This document shows, one piece after another, positions 40,629-53,945 of a stretch of 64,000 bases of DNA. Within the stretch, counting starts at the first letter, position 1. Each line of letters begins with the position of its first letter. Position numbers and translations under genes: made by a program. The DNA is from Calliopsis andreniformis (taxonomy: Eukaryota > Arthropoda > Insecta > Hymenoptera > Andrenidae), in the NCBI RefSeq assembly GCF_051401765.1, contig NW_027480440.1, forward strand, positions 6,262,001 to 6,326,000, in the 5' to 3' direction. The notes below the pieces were generated by a model. It saw only the letters and a list, made by a program, of their open reading frames with translations. It did no database searches and had not been told where the DNA came from.

Positions 40629-41366
40629 TTAAGGATTGAGGATTGAGGATTGAGGATTGAGGATAGAAGATTGAGGATTGGGTATTGAAGATTGAAGAAT
40701 GAGGATTGAGGATTGAGGATTGAGGATTGAGGATTGAAGATTGAGTATTGAGGATTGAAGATTGACGATTGAGGATTGAGGATTGAGGATTGAGGATTGA
40801 GGATTGAGGATTGAGGATTGAGGATTGAGGATTGAGGATTGAAGATTGAGTATTGAGGATTGAAGATTGAGGGTTGAGTATTGAGGATTGAGGATTGAGG
40901 ATTGAAGATTGCGGATTGAAGATTGAGTATTGAGGATTGAAGATTGAGGATTGAGGATTGAGGATTGAAGATTGAGGACTGAGTGTTGAGGGTTGAGCGA
41001 TGAGAATTGATGTTTGTGGATTGAGATATGAAGATTGAAGAATGGGGATTGAGTATTGAAAACTGTGAATTGAGGATATTCTATTGAGGATTGAGGATTC
41101 ACAACTGATTGTTGAGGAGTGAGGGCTGAAGATTGAGGATTCAGTATTGAGGATTCAGGATTGAGGTTTGAGGACTGAGGATTGAGGATTGAGGATTGAG
41201 GATTGAGGATAGAGGATTGAGGATTGAAGATTGAGGATTGAGGATTGAGGGTTGTGGATTGAGGACGAGGACTGAGGATTGAGTATTGATGTTTGAGGTC
41301 TGAGGATTGAGGATTGGGGATTGAGAATTGAGGATTGAGGATTGAGGATTGAAGATTCAGGATTGA
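40629..41366 (+). repeat. Segmental duplication, copy 1 (offset 3,499)
   Basis: This segment matches about 44,128-44,865, from the AAGGATT start through a 10-unit perfect run, the composite conserved block and the GTTGTGG-GGACGAGG phrase. Copies differ by few bases. Together with the 39.3/42.5-kb pair, the whole 39.3-44.9-kb stretch behaves as an imperfect tandem duplication of about 3.1 to 3.5 kb, with extra material between the matched parts. Confidence 0.7.
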
Positions 41367-42470
41367 GTATTGAGGATCGAAGGTTGAGGATTGAGGATTG
41401 AGTATTGAAGACTGAGGATTTGGGACTGAGTGTTGAGGATTGAGGTTTGAGTGCTGAGGACTGATGATTGAGGATTGAGAATTGACGGTTGAGGATTGAG
41501 GACTGAGAATTGAGGATTGAGGATTGAGGATGAGGGCTGAGGAATGAGGATTGAGTATTGAGGATTGAAGATTGAGGATTGAGGATTGAGGATTGAGGAT
41601 TGAGGATGAGGACTGAGGGTTGAGGATTGAGGTTTGAGGAAAGAGAATTGAGGATTGAGGATTGAGGACTGAGGATTGACGATTCAGTATTGAAGATTGA
41701 GAATTGATTACTGAGGATTGAGGATTGAGGATTGAGGATTGAGGATTGAGGATTGAGGATTGAAGATTGAGAACTGAGTGTTGAGCGTTGAGTGATGAGA
41801 ATTGATGTTTGTGGATTGATATATGAAGACTGAAGAATGGGGATTGAGTATTGAAAGCTGTGAATTGAGGATATTCTATTGAGGATTGAGGATTGACAAT
41901 TGATTGTTGAGGACTGACGGCTGAAGATTGAGGATTCAGAATTGAGGATTCCGGATTGAGGTTTGAGGACTGAGGATTGAGGGTTGAGGATTGAGGGTTG
42001 AGTATTGGCGCTTGAGGATTGAGGATTGAGGATTGAGGATTGAGGATTGAGCATTGAGGATTGAAGATTGAGGACTGGGGAATGAGGATTGAAGATTGAG
42101 GATTAAGGATTGAAGATTGGGGAGTGAGGATCTAGGATTGGAGATTGATTATTGAGGATTGAGGATTGAGGAATGAGGATTGAGGATTGAGAATTGAGAA
42201 TTGAGAATGAGGACTGAGGGTTGAGGATTGAGGTTTGAGGAATGAGGATTGAGGATTGAGGACTGAGTGTTGAGGATTTAGTATTGAGGATTGAGGATTG
42301 AAGATTGAGGATTGAGGTATGGGTATTGAGATTTGAAGATTGAAGATTGAGGATTGAGTATTGAAAAATGAGAATTGACGATACTCTATTGAAGATTGAG
42401 GATTGAGTATTGAGGATTGAGGATTGAGGATTGATTTCCCAGGATTGAGGATTGACGATTGAGGATTGAG

Positions 42471-43310
42471 GATTGAGTATTGAGGATTGAGGACTGATGT
42501 TTGAGTACTGAGGATTGAGAATTGAGCATTGAGGATTGAGGTTTTAGGTTTGAGGATTGAGGATTGAAGAATGGGGATTGATGATTGAGGATTGAGGATT
42601 GTGGATTTAAGATTGAAAACTGTGGGTTGAGTATTGAGTGTTGAGAATTGATGTTTGAGGTTTGAGATTTGATGATTGAAGGTTGTAGATTGAGTATTGA
42701 AATCTGAGAATTGACGACAATCTATTGAAGATTGTGAATTGAGTATTGACGATTGGGTACAGAGGATTGGCGGCCGAGGATAGACGATTGTCGATTGAGG
42801 ATTGAGTATTGAGGGTTGAGGATTGTGGATTGAGCATTGAGGATTGGGATTTGAGGACTGAGGTTTGAGGATGCCGATTTGCAGTTTGAGGATTGAGGAT
42901 TGAGGTTTCAAGACACAGAATTGAGAATACTGTATTGAGGATTGAGGATTGAGGATTGAGGATTGAGGGTTGAGGATTGAGTATTTAGGATTGATTGATG
43001 ATCGAATATTGAGGATTGAGGTTTGAGGATTGAGTATAGAGCACTGATAATTGAGGATTGAGTGTTGTGAATTGAGGGTTGAGCATTGAATATTGAGGAA
43101 TGAAGTTTGAGGACTGAGGATTGCGGATTGAGGATTGTTCATTGAGGATTGAGGTTTGAGGTTTGAGGATTCAGATTTGAATATTGAAGATTGAGGATTG
43201 AGTATAGAAAACTGACAATTGAGGATATTCTAATGAGGACTGGTAATTGAGGATTGAGGATTGAGGATTGAAGATTGATGGTTGCGGATTGAGGATTGAA
43301 GATTGAGGAT
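42471..43310 (+). repeat. Segmental duplication, copy 2
   Basis: This is the partner of 39,342-40,181. Just upstream, at 42,434-42,447, lie the odd words GATTTCC and CAGGATT. They give the only TTTCCC I noticed in the window, yet they keep the 7-base register. Confidence 0.75.
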
Positions 43311-44127
43311 TGAGGATTGAGGATTGAGGATTGAGGATTGTGGATTGGGGATTGAGGACTGAAGATTGAGGATTGAGGACTGAGGAATGAGGGTTAAGGA
43401 TTGACGTTTGGGTATTGAGGATTGAGGATTGCGGATTGAGGATAGAGTGTTGAGGATTGATGTTTGGGAACTAAGATTTGAAGACTGTAGATTGAGGATT
43501 GAGTATTGAAAACTGAGAATTGAGGATTTTCTATTGAGGGCTGAGAATTGAGGATTGAGTATTGAGGATTGGGGAATGCGGATTAAGGATTGAGGATTGT
43601 AGGTTGAGGATTGAGGATTGACGATTGAGGTTTGAGGATTGAAGGTTGAGTGTCGTGGACTGAGGATTGAGGATTGAGGGTTGTAGATTGAGGATTGAGG
43701 ACTGACGATTGAAGATTGAGGACTGAGTATAGAAAACTGAGAATTGAGGTTATTCTGTTGAGGATTGAAAATTGAGGATTGAGGATTGAGGAAACAAGGT
43801 TAAGGGTTGAGCATTGAAGGTTGAGGTTTGTGGATTGACGATTGAAGATTGAGGATTGAGGGTTGAGGATTGAGGATTGAGGATTGAACATTGGGGATTG
43901 ATGATTGATGGTTGAATATTGAGGATTGAGGATTGTGAATTGAGGACTGAGGGTTGATGGTTGAGGATTGAGGATTGACCATTGGGGATTGAGGATTGAG
44001 GATTGAGGATTGAGGATTGAGGATGAGGGCTGAGGATTGAGGATTGAGGATTGAGGATTGAGGATTGACCATTGGGGATTGAAGATTGAGGAGTGAGGAT
44101 TGAAGTTTGAGGATTGAGGATTGAGGA

Positions 44128-44865
44128 CTAAGGATTGAGGATTGAGGATTGAGGATTGAGGATAGAAGATTGAGGATTGGGTATTGAAGATTGAAGAATG
44201 AGGATTGAGGATTGAGGATTGAGGATTGAGGATTGAAGATTGAGTATTGAGGATTGAAGATTGACGATTGAGGATTGAGGATTGAGGATTGAGGATTGAG
44301 GATTGAGGATTGAGGATTGAGGATTGAGGATTGAGGATTGAAGATTGAGTATTGAGGATTGAAGATTGAGGGTTGAGGATTGAGGATTGAGGATTGAGGA
44401 TTGAAGATTGCGGATTGAAGATTGAGTATTGAGGATTGAAGATTGAGGATTGAGGATTGAGGATTGAAGATTGAGGACTGAGTGTTGAGGGTTGAGCGAT
44501 GAGAATTGATGTTTGTGGATTGAGATATGAAGATTGAAGAATGGGGATTGAGTATTGAAAACTGTGAATTGAGGATATTCTATTGAGGATTGAGGATTCA
44601 CAACTGATTGTTGAGGAGTGAGGGCTGAAGATTGAGGATTCAGTATTGAGGATTCAGGATTGAGGTTTGAGGACTGAGGATTGAGGATTGAGGATTCAGG
44701 ATTGAGGATAGAGGATTGAGGATTGAAGATTGAGGATTGAGGATTGAGGGTTGTGGATTGAGGACGAGGACTGAGGATTGAGTATTGATGTTTGAGGTCT
44801 GTGGATTGAGGATTGGGGATTGAGAATTGAGGATTGAGGATTGAGGATTGAAGATTCAGGATTGG
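44128..44865 (+). repeat. Segmental duplication, copy 2
   Basis: This is the partner of 40,629-41,366. It starts at GGACTAAGGATT, where copy 1 has GGATTAAGGATT, and ends near GATTCAGGATTGGG, where copy 1 has GATTCAGGATTGAG. Confidence 0.7.
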
Positions 44866-46593
44866 GTATTGAGGATTGAAGAATGAGGATTGAGGATTGA
44901 GGATTGAGGATTGTGGATTGAAGATTGAGAACTGAGTGTTGAGCGTTGAGTGATGAGGATTGATGTTTGTGGATTGATATATGAAAATTGAAGAATGGGG
45001 ATTGAGTATTGAAAGCTGTGAATTGAGGATATTCTATTGAGGATTGAGGATTGACAATTCATTGTTGAGGACTGACGGCTGAAGATTGAGGATTCAGAAT
45101 TGAGGATTCCGGATTGAGGTTTGAGGACTGAGGATTGAGGGTTGAGGATTGAGTATTGATGATTGTAGATTGAGGATTGAGGATTGAGGTTTGAGGATTG
45201 AGGACGAGGACTCGCGGTCGAGGATTGAGGTTGGAGGGTTGAGGATTGAGGACTGAGAATTGAGGATTGAGGATTGAGGATTGAAGATTCAGGATTGGGT
45301 ATTGAGGATTGAAGAATGAGGATTGAGGATTGAGGATTGAGGATTGAGGATTGAGGATTGAAGATTGCGTATTGAGGATTGAGGGTTGTGGATTGAGGAT
45401 GAGGGCTGTGGGTTGAGGATTGAGGATTGAGGACTGAGAATTGAGAATTTAGGATGAGGACTGAGGGTTGAGGATTGAGGATTTGGGACTGAGGATTGAC
45501 AACTGATTGTTGAGGGCTGAGGGCTGAAGATTGAGGATTCAGGATTGAGAATTCAGAATTGAGGTTTGAGGACTGAGGATTGAGGATTGAAGGTAGAGTA
45601 TTGAGGATTGAAGATTGAGGATTGAGGATTGAGGATTGAGGCTTGAGGATGAGGGCTGAGGGTTGAGGACTGAGGATTGCGGATTGACGATTGATCATTG
45701 AGGATTGAGGTTTGAGGTTTGAGGATTGAGATTTGAATATTGAAGATTGAGGATTGAGTATAGAAAACTGACAATTGAGGATATTCTAATGAGGATTGGG
45801 AATTGAGGATTGAGGATTGAGGATTGAGGATTGAGGATTCAGGATTAATGGTTGAGCATTTAAGGTTGAGGTTTGAGGATTGAGGATTGAGGATTGAGGA
45901 TTGGGGATCGAGGATTGAGGACTGATGGTTGAGGATTGAGGATTGACGATTGGGGATTGTGGATCGAGGATTGAGGATTGAGGATTGAGGATTGAGGATT
46001 GAGGTTTGAGGAATGAAGATTGAGGGTTGAGGATTGAGGATTGAGGATTGAGGATTGAGGATTGAGGATTGAGAATTGAGAATTGAGGATGAGGACTGAG
46101 GGTTGAGGATTGAGGTTTGAGGAATGAGGATTGAGAGTTGAGGATTGAGGATTGAGGACTGAGGATTGAGGATTGAGGATGAGGGCTGAGGGTTGAGGAT
46201 TGAGGTTTGAGGACTGAGGACTGAGGATTGAGGATTGAAAATAGAGGATTGAGGATTGAGGACTGAGAATTGAGGATTGAGGATTGAGGATGAGGGCTGT
46301 GGGTTGAGGATTGAGGATTGAGGATTGTGGACTGAGAATTGAGAATTTAGGATGAGGACTGAGGGTTGAGGATTGAGGATTTGGGACTGAGGATTGACAA
46401 CTGATTGTTGAGGGCTGAGGGCTGAAGATTGAGGTTTCAGGATTGAGAATTCAGAATTGAGGTTTGAGGACTGAGGATTGAGGATGGAAGGTAGAGTATT
46501 GAGGATTGAAGATTGAGGATTGAGGATTGAGGATGAGGGCTGAGGGTTGAGGATTGAGGTTTGAGGGCTGAGGACTGAGGATTGAGGATTGAG

Positions 46594-47021
46594 AATTGAG
46601 GATTGAGGATTGAGGATTGAAGATTGAGGATTGGGTATTGAGGATTGAAGAATAAGGATTGAGGATTGAGGATTGATGATTGAGGATTGAAGATTGAGTA
46701 TTGAGGATTGAAGATTGACGATTGAGGATTGAGAAGTGAGGATTGAGGATTGAGGATTGAGCATTGAAGGCTGAGTATCGAGGATTGAAGCTTGAGGATT
46801 GTGGATTGGGGATTGAGGATTGAGGATTGAATGTTGAGGATTGGGGACTGAGTGTTGAGGGTTGAGTGATGAGAATTGATGATTGTGGATAGAGATTTGA
46901 AGATTGCAGATTGGGTATTGAGTAATGAAAACTGTGAATTGATGATACTCTATTGAGGATTGAGGATTGACAACTGATTGTTGAGGAGTGAGGGCTGAAG
47001 ATTGAGGATTCAGGATTGAGG
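46594..47021 (+). repeat. Dispersed duplicate, copy 2
   Basis: This is the partner of 14,994-15,421. Small differences include GATGATTGTGG for GATGTTTGTGG and GAAGCTT for GAAGTTT. To the right it passes into a GGGTTGTGGACTGAGG phrase of zone II type instead of the zone I phrase found after copy 1. Confidence 0.65.
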
Positions 47022-48749
47022 GTTGTGGACTGAGGACAGGGACTGAGGATTGAGTGTTGATGTTTGAGGTCTGAGGATGGAGGGTTGAGGATTGAGAGTT
47101 GAGGATAGAGGATTGAGGATTGAAGATTCAGGATTGGGTATTGAGGATTGAAGAATGAGGATTGATGATTGAGGATTGAGGATTGAGGATTGAGGATTGA
47201 ATATTGAGTATCGTGTATTGAAGATTGAGGATTGAGGATTCAGTATTGAAGATTGAGGACTTGGGACTGAGAATTGAAGATTGAGGATTGAGGATTAAGG
47301 ATTGAGGATTGAGGATTGAGTATTGAGGATTGAAGATTGAGGATTGAGGATTGAGAATTGAGAATTGAGAATGAGGACTGAGGGTTGAGGATTGAGGTTT
47401 GAGGAAAGAGAATTGGGGATTGAGGATTGAGGACTGAGGATTGACGATTCAGTATTGAAGATTGAGGATTGATTACTGAGGATTGAGGATTGAGGATTGA
47501 GGATTGAGGATTGAGGATTGAGGATTGAAGATTGAGAACTTAGTGTTGAGCGTTGAGTGATGAGAATTGATGTTTGTGGATTGATATATGAAGATTGAAG
47601 AATGGGGATTGAGTATTGAAAGCTGTGAATTGAGGATATTCTATTGAGGATTGAGGATTGACAATTGATTGTTGAGGACTGACGGCTGAAGATTGAGGAT
47701 TCAGAATTGAGGATTCCGGATTGAGGTTTGAGGACTGAGGATTGAGGGTTGAGGATTGAGGGTTGAGGATTGACGCTTGAGGATTGAGGATTGAGGATGG
47801 AGGATTGAAGAGAGAGGACTGAGTATTGAGGATTGAGTGCTGAGAATTGATGTTTGAGGATTGAGATTTGATTATTGAATTTTGTGGATTGAGTATTGAA
47901 CCATGAGAATTCAGGATATTCTATTGGGTATTGAGAATTGAGGATTGATGTTTGAGTATTGAGGATTCATGGCTGAGGATTGTGTGTTGAATATTGAGGA
48001 TTGAGGATTGAGGATTGAGGATTGAGGATTGAGGATTGAAGATTGAGTATTCATGATTGTAGATTGAGGATTGAGGATTGAGGTTTGAGGATTGAGGACG
48101 AGGACTCACGGTCGAGGATTGAGGTTGGAGGGTTGAGGATTGTGGATTGAGGACTGAGGATTGAGGATTGAGGATCGAGGATTGAGGATTGAGGATTGAG
48201 GATTGAGGATTGAGGATAGGGGATTGAGGATTGAAGATTGAGGATTGAGGATTGAGGGTTGTGGAAAGAGGACGTGGGCTGAGGGTTGAGTATTGATGTT
48301 TGAGGTCTGAGTATTGAGGATTGAGGATTGAGAGTTGAGGATTGAGGATTGAGGATTGAGGATTGAGGCTTGAGGATGAGGATTGAGGTTTGAGGGCTGA
48401 GGACTGATGATTGAGGATTGAGAATTGAGGATTGAGGATTGAGGACTGAGAATTGAGGATTGAGGATTGAAGATTGAGGATTGAGGATTGAGGGTTGTGG
48501 ATTGAGGACGAGGACTGAGGATTGAGTATTGATGTTTGAGGTCTGAGGATTGAGGATTGAGTATTGAGGATTGAAGATTGAGGATTGAGGATTGAGGATT
48601 GAGGATTGAGGATTGAGGATGAGGACTGACGGTTGAGGATTGAGGTTTGAGGAAAGAGAATTGAGGATTGAGGATTGAGGAAGAGGACTGACGGTTGAGG
48701 ATTGAGGTTTGAGGATTGAGGATTGAGGATTGAGAGTTGTGGATTGAGG

Positions 48750-49160
48750 GTTGAGGATTGAGGATTGAAGAATGGGGATTGATGATTGAGGATTGAGGAT
48801 TGTTTATTTAAGATTGAAGACTGTGGGTTGAGTATTGAGTGTTGAGAATTGATGTTTGAGGTTTGAGATTTGAAGATTGAAGATTGTAGATTGAGTATTG
48901 AAATCTGAGAATTGACGACAATCTATTGAAAATTGTGAATTGAGTATTGACGATTGGGTACTGAGGATTGGCGGCCGAGGATAGACGATTGACGATTCAG
49001 GATTGAGGATTGAGGGTTGAGGATTGTGGATTGAGCATTGAGGACTGGGATTTGAGGACTGAGGTTTGGGGATGCCGATTTGAAGGTTGAGGATTGAGGA
49101 TTGAGGTTTCAAGACACAGAATTGAGAATACTGTATTGAGGATTGAGGATTGAGGATTGA
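48750..49160 (+). repeat. CGGCCG cassette, copy 3 (more diverged)
   Basis: CGGCCG is kept (GCGGCCGAGG at 48,971-48,980), but many neighbours differ: CTGAGG for CAGAGG upstream, GACGATT for GTCGATT, and GCCGATTTGAAGG for GCCGATTTGCAG. This copy therefore separated before the 39.4/42.5-kb pair was formed. Confidence 0.65.
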
Positions 49161-51732
49161 GGATCGATGATTGAGGATTGAGGATTGAGGATTGAGTATT
49201 TAGGATTGATTGATGATCGAATATTGAGGATTGAGGTTTGAGGATTGAGTATAGTGCACTGATAATTGAGGATTGAGTGTTGCGAATTGAGGGTTTAGCA
49301 TTGAATATTGAGGAGTGACGTTTGAGGACTGAGGATTGCGGATTGAGGATTGATCATTGAGGATTGAGGTTTGAGGTTTGAGGATTGAGATTTGAATATT
49401 GAAGATTGAGGATTGAGTATAGAAAACTGACAATTGAGGATATTCTACTGAGGACTGAGAATTGAGGATTGAGGATTGAGGATTGAGGATTGAGGATTCA
49501 GAATTAATGGTTGAGCATTGAAGGTTGAGGTTTGAGGATTGAGGATTGAGGATTGAGGATTGGGGATCGAGGATTGAGGATTGATGGTTGAGGATTGAGG
49601 ATTGACGATTGGGGATTGTGGATCGAGGATTGAGGATTGAGGATTGAGGATTGAGGATTGAGGATAGGGGATTGAGGATTGAAGATTGAGGATTGAGGAT
49701 TGAGGGTTGTGGAAAGAGGACGTGGACTGAGGGTTGAGTATTGATGTTTGAGGTCTGAGTATTGAGGATTGAGGATTGAGAGTTGAGGATTGAGGATTGA
49801 GGATTGAAGATTCAGGATTGGGTATTGATGATTGAAGAATGAGGATTGAGGATTGAGAATTGAGGATTGAGGATTGCGGATTGAAGATTGAGTATTGAGG
49901 ATCGAAGATTGAGGATTGAGGATTGAGTCTTGAGGATTGAGGACTGAGGGTTGAGGATTGAGTATTGAGGATTGAGGATTGAAGATTGAGGATTGAGGAT
50001 TGAGTATTGAGCATTGAGGATTGAGGTTTGAGGATTGAGGTTTGCATATTGAAGATTGATGATTCCGTATCGAAAACCGAGAAATGAGGATATTCTAATG
50101 AGGATTGAGAATAGAGGATCGAGGATTGATGTTTGCGGATCGAGGATTGAAGATTGAGTATTGAGGATTGAGGATTGAGGACTGAGTGTTGAGGATTTAG
50201 TATTGAGTATTGAGGATTGAAGATTGAGGATTGAGGTATGGGTATTGAGATTTGAAGATTGAAGATTGAGGATTGAGTGCTGAAAACTGAGAATTGACGA
50301 TACTCTATTGATGATTGAGGATTGAGTATTGAGGATTGAGGATTGAGGATTGAGTATTGATGTTTGAGGATTGAGGAAGAGGACTGACGGTTGAGGATTG
50401 AGGTTTGAGGATTGAGGATTGAGGATTGAGAGTTGTGGATTGAGGACGAGGACTGAGGGTTGAGTATTGATGTCTGAGGTCTGAGGATTGAGGATTGAGG
50501 ATTGAGAATTCAGGATTGAGGACTGAGGATTGAAGATTGAGGATTGGGTATTGAGGATTGAAGCATGAGGAATGAGGATTGAGGATCGAGGATTGAGGAT
50601 TGAGTATTGAGGATTGAGAATTGAGGATTGAGGATTGAAGATTGAGTATTGAGAATTGAAGATTGAGGATTGAGGATTGAGGATTGAAGATTGAGGACTG
50701 AGGGTTGAGGATTGAGGTTTGAGGAATGAGGATTGAGGGTTGAGGATTGAGGATTGAGGATTGAGGATTGAGGATTGAGGATTGAGAATTGAGGATTGAG
50801 GATGAGGACTGAGGGTTGAGGATTGAGGTCTGAGGAATGAGGATTGAGAGTTGAGGATTGAGGATTGAGGACTGAGGATTGAGGATTGAGGATGAGGGCT
50901 GAGGGTTGAGGATTGAGGTTTGAGGAGTGAGGACTGAGGATTGAGGATTGAGGATTGAGGATTGAGGATTGAGGAGGAGGGCTGAGGATTGAGGATTGAG
51001 TATTGAGGATTGAGGATTGAGCATTGAGGATTGAAGATTGAGGACTGGGGAATGAGGACTGAAGATTGAGGATTAAGGATTGAAGATTGGGGAGTGAGGA
51101 TCTAGGATTGGAGATTGATTATTGAGGATTGAGGATTGAGGATTGAGGATTGAGGATTGAGAATTGAGAATTGAGAATGAGGACTGAGGGTTGAGGATTG
51201 AGGTTTGAGGAATGAGGATTGAGGATTGAGGATTGCGGATTGAGGACTGAGGATTGAAAATTGAGGATTGAGGGCTGACAATTGATTGTTGAGGACTGAC
51301 GGCTGAAGATTGAGAATTCAGTATTGAGGATTCCGGATTGAGGTTTGAGGACTGAGGATTGAGGGCTGAGGATTGAGGATTGAGGATTGACGCTTGAGGA
51401 TTGAGGATTGAGGATCGAGGATTGAAGAGAGAGGAATGAGTATTGAGGATTGAGTGTTGAGTATTGATGTTTGAAGATTGAGATTTGATTATTGAATATT
51501 GAGGATTGAGTATTGAACCATGAGAATTCAGGATATTCTATTGTGTATTGAGAATTGTGGATTGATGGTTGAGTATTGAGGGTTGATGGTTGAGGGTTGT
51601 GTGCTGAATATTGAGGGTTGGGGATTGAGGATTGAGGATTGAGGATTGAGGATAGAAGATTGAGTATTGATGATTGAAGATTGAGGATTGAGTATTGATG
51701 TTTGAGGATTGAGGAAGAGGACTGACGGTTGA

Positions 51733-53945
51733 GGATTGAGGTTTGAGGATTGAGGATTGAGGATTGAGAGTTGTGGATTGAGGACGAGGACTGAGGGTTG
51801 AGTATTGATGTTTGAGGTGTGAGGATTGAGGACTGAGAATTGAGAATTTAGGATGAGGACTGAGGGTTGAGGATTGAGGATTTGGGACTGAGGATTGACA
51901 ACTGATTGTTGAGGGCTGAGGGCTGAAGATTGAGGATTCAGGATTGAGAATTCAGAATTGAGGTTTGAGGACTGAGGATTGAGGATTGAAGGTAGAGTAT
52001 TGAGGATTGAAGATTGAGGATTGAGGATTGAGGATTGAGGCTTGAGGATGAGGGCTGAGGGTTGAGGACTGAGGATTGCGGATTGAGGATTGATCATTGA
52101 GGATTGAGGTTTGAGGTTTGAGGATTGAGATTTGAATATTGAAGATTGAGGATTGAGTATAGAAAACTGACAATTGAGTATATTCTAATGAGGATTGGGA
52201 ATTGAGGATTGAGGATTGAGGATTGAGGATTGAGGATTCAGGATTAATGGTTGAGCATTGAAGGTTGAGGATTGAGGATTGAGTATTGAGGATTGAGGAT
52301 TGGGGATCGAGGATTGAGGATTGATGGTTGAGGATTGAGGATTGACGATTGGGGATTGTGGATCGAGGATTGAGGATTGAGGATTGAGGATTGAGGATTG
52401 AGGATAGGGGATTGAGGATTGAAGATTGAGGATTGAGGATTGAGGGTTGTGGAAAGAGGACGTGGGCTGAGGGTTGAGTATTGATGTTTGAGGTCTGAGT
52501 ATTGAGGATTGAGGATTGAGAGTTGAGGATTGAGGATTGAGGATTGAGGATTGAGGCTTGAGGATGAGGATTGAGGTTTGAGGGCTGAGGACTGATGATT
52601 GAGGATTGAGAATTGAGGATTGAGGATTGAGGACTGAGAATTGAGGATTGAGGATTGAAGATTGAGGATTGAGGATTGAGGGTTGTGGATTGAGGACGAG
52701 GACTGAGGATTGAGTATTGATGTTTGAGGTCTGAGGATTGAGGATTGAGTATTGAGGATTGAAGATTGAGGATTGAGGATTGAGGATTGAGGATTGAGGA
52801 TGAGGACTGACGGTTGAGGATTGAGGTTTGAGGAAAGAGAATTGAGGATTGAGGATTGAGGAAGAGGACTGACGGTTGAGGATTGAGGTTTGAGGATTGA
52901 GGATTGAGGATTGAGAGTTGTGGATTGAGGATTGAGGATTGAGGATTGAAGATTGAGAACTGAGTGTTGAGCGTTGAGTGATGAGAATTGATGTTTGTGG
53001 ATTGATATATGAAGATTGAAGAATGGGGATTGAGTATTGAAAGCTGTGAATTGAGGATATTCTATTGAGGGTTGAGGATTCACAACTGATTGTTGAGGAG
53101 TGAGGGCTGAAGATTGAGGATTCAGTATTGAGGATTCAGGATTGAGGTTTGAGGACTGAGGATTGAGGATTGAGGATAGAGGATTGAGGATTGAATATTG
53201 AGGATTGAGGATTGAGGATTGAGGATTGAGGGTTGTGGATTGAGGACGAGGACTGAGGATTGAGTATTGATGTTTGAGGTCTGAGGATTGAGGATTGAGG
53301 ATTGAGAATTGAGGATTGAGGATTGAGGATTGAAGATTCAGGATTGGGTATTGAGGATTGAAGAATGAGGATTGAGGATTGAGGATTGGGGATTGAGGAT
53401 TGAGGATTGAAGATTGCGGATTGAGGGTTGAGGGTTGTGGATTGAGGATGAGGGCTGTGGGTTGTGGATTGAGGATTGAGGAGTGAGGACTGAGAATTGA
53501 GAATTTAGGATGAGGACTGAGGGTTGAGGATTGAGGATTTGGGACTGAGGATTGACAACTGATTGTTGAGGGCTGAGGGCTGAAGATTGAGGATTCAGGA
53601 TTGAGAATTCAGAATTGAGGTTTGAGGACTGAGGATTGAGGATTGAAGGTAGAGTATTGAGGATTGAAGATGGAGGATTGAGGATTGAGGATTGAGGCTT
53701 GAGGATGAGGGCTGAGGGTTGAGGACTGAGGATTGCGGATTGAGGATTGATCATTGAGGATTGAGGTATGAGGTTTGAGGATTGAGATTTGAATATTGAA
53801 GATTGAGGATTGAGTATAGAAAACTGACAATTGAGGATATTCTAATGAGGATTGGGAATTGAGGATTGAGGATTGAGGATTGAGGATTGAGGATTGAGGA
53901 TGAGGGCTGAGGATTGATGATTGAGTATTGAGGATTGAGGATTGA
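51733..53945 (+). repeat. 2.2-kb segmental duplication, copy 1 (offset 9,733 then 9,726)
   Basis: This segment matches about 61,466-63,671. The offset drops by 7 in the later part (one unit fewer in copy 2, between about 53,080 and 53,340). It contains a GATAGGGG phrase, GGACGTGGGCTGAGG, two GACGGTT phrases and the AATTCAGAATT dyad. On the right it ends near GATGATTGAGTATTGAGG, after which the copies take different courses. Confidence 0.75.

Larger units (their letters stand above)
19001..53945 (+). repeat. Zone II: mixed higher-order repeats with GTTGTGG-GGACGAGG phrases
   Basis: The zone is marked by GGGTTGTGGATTGAGG followed by the 6-base unit GAGGAC, then GAGGACT, GATGTTTGAGGTCTGAGG and frequent GAGGATC-GAGG words. 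It includes the 9.1-kb tandem duplication, the CGGCCG cassettes and pieces shared with zone III (27.2-28.1, 34.4-35.3 and 40.4-44.0 kb). Zone I phrases reappear at 45.2-48.2 kb. No gene or foreign insertion was seen. Confidence 0.65.
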
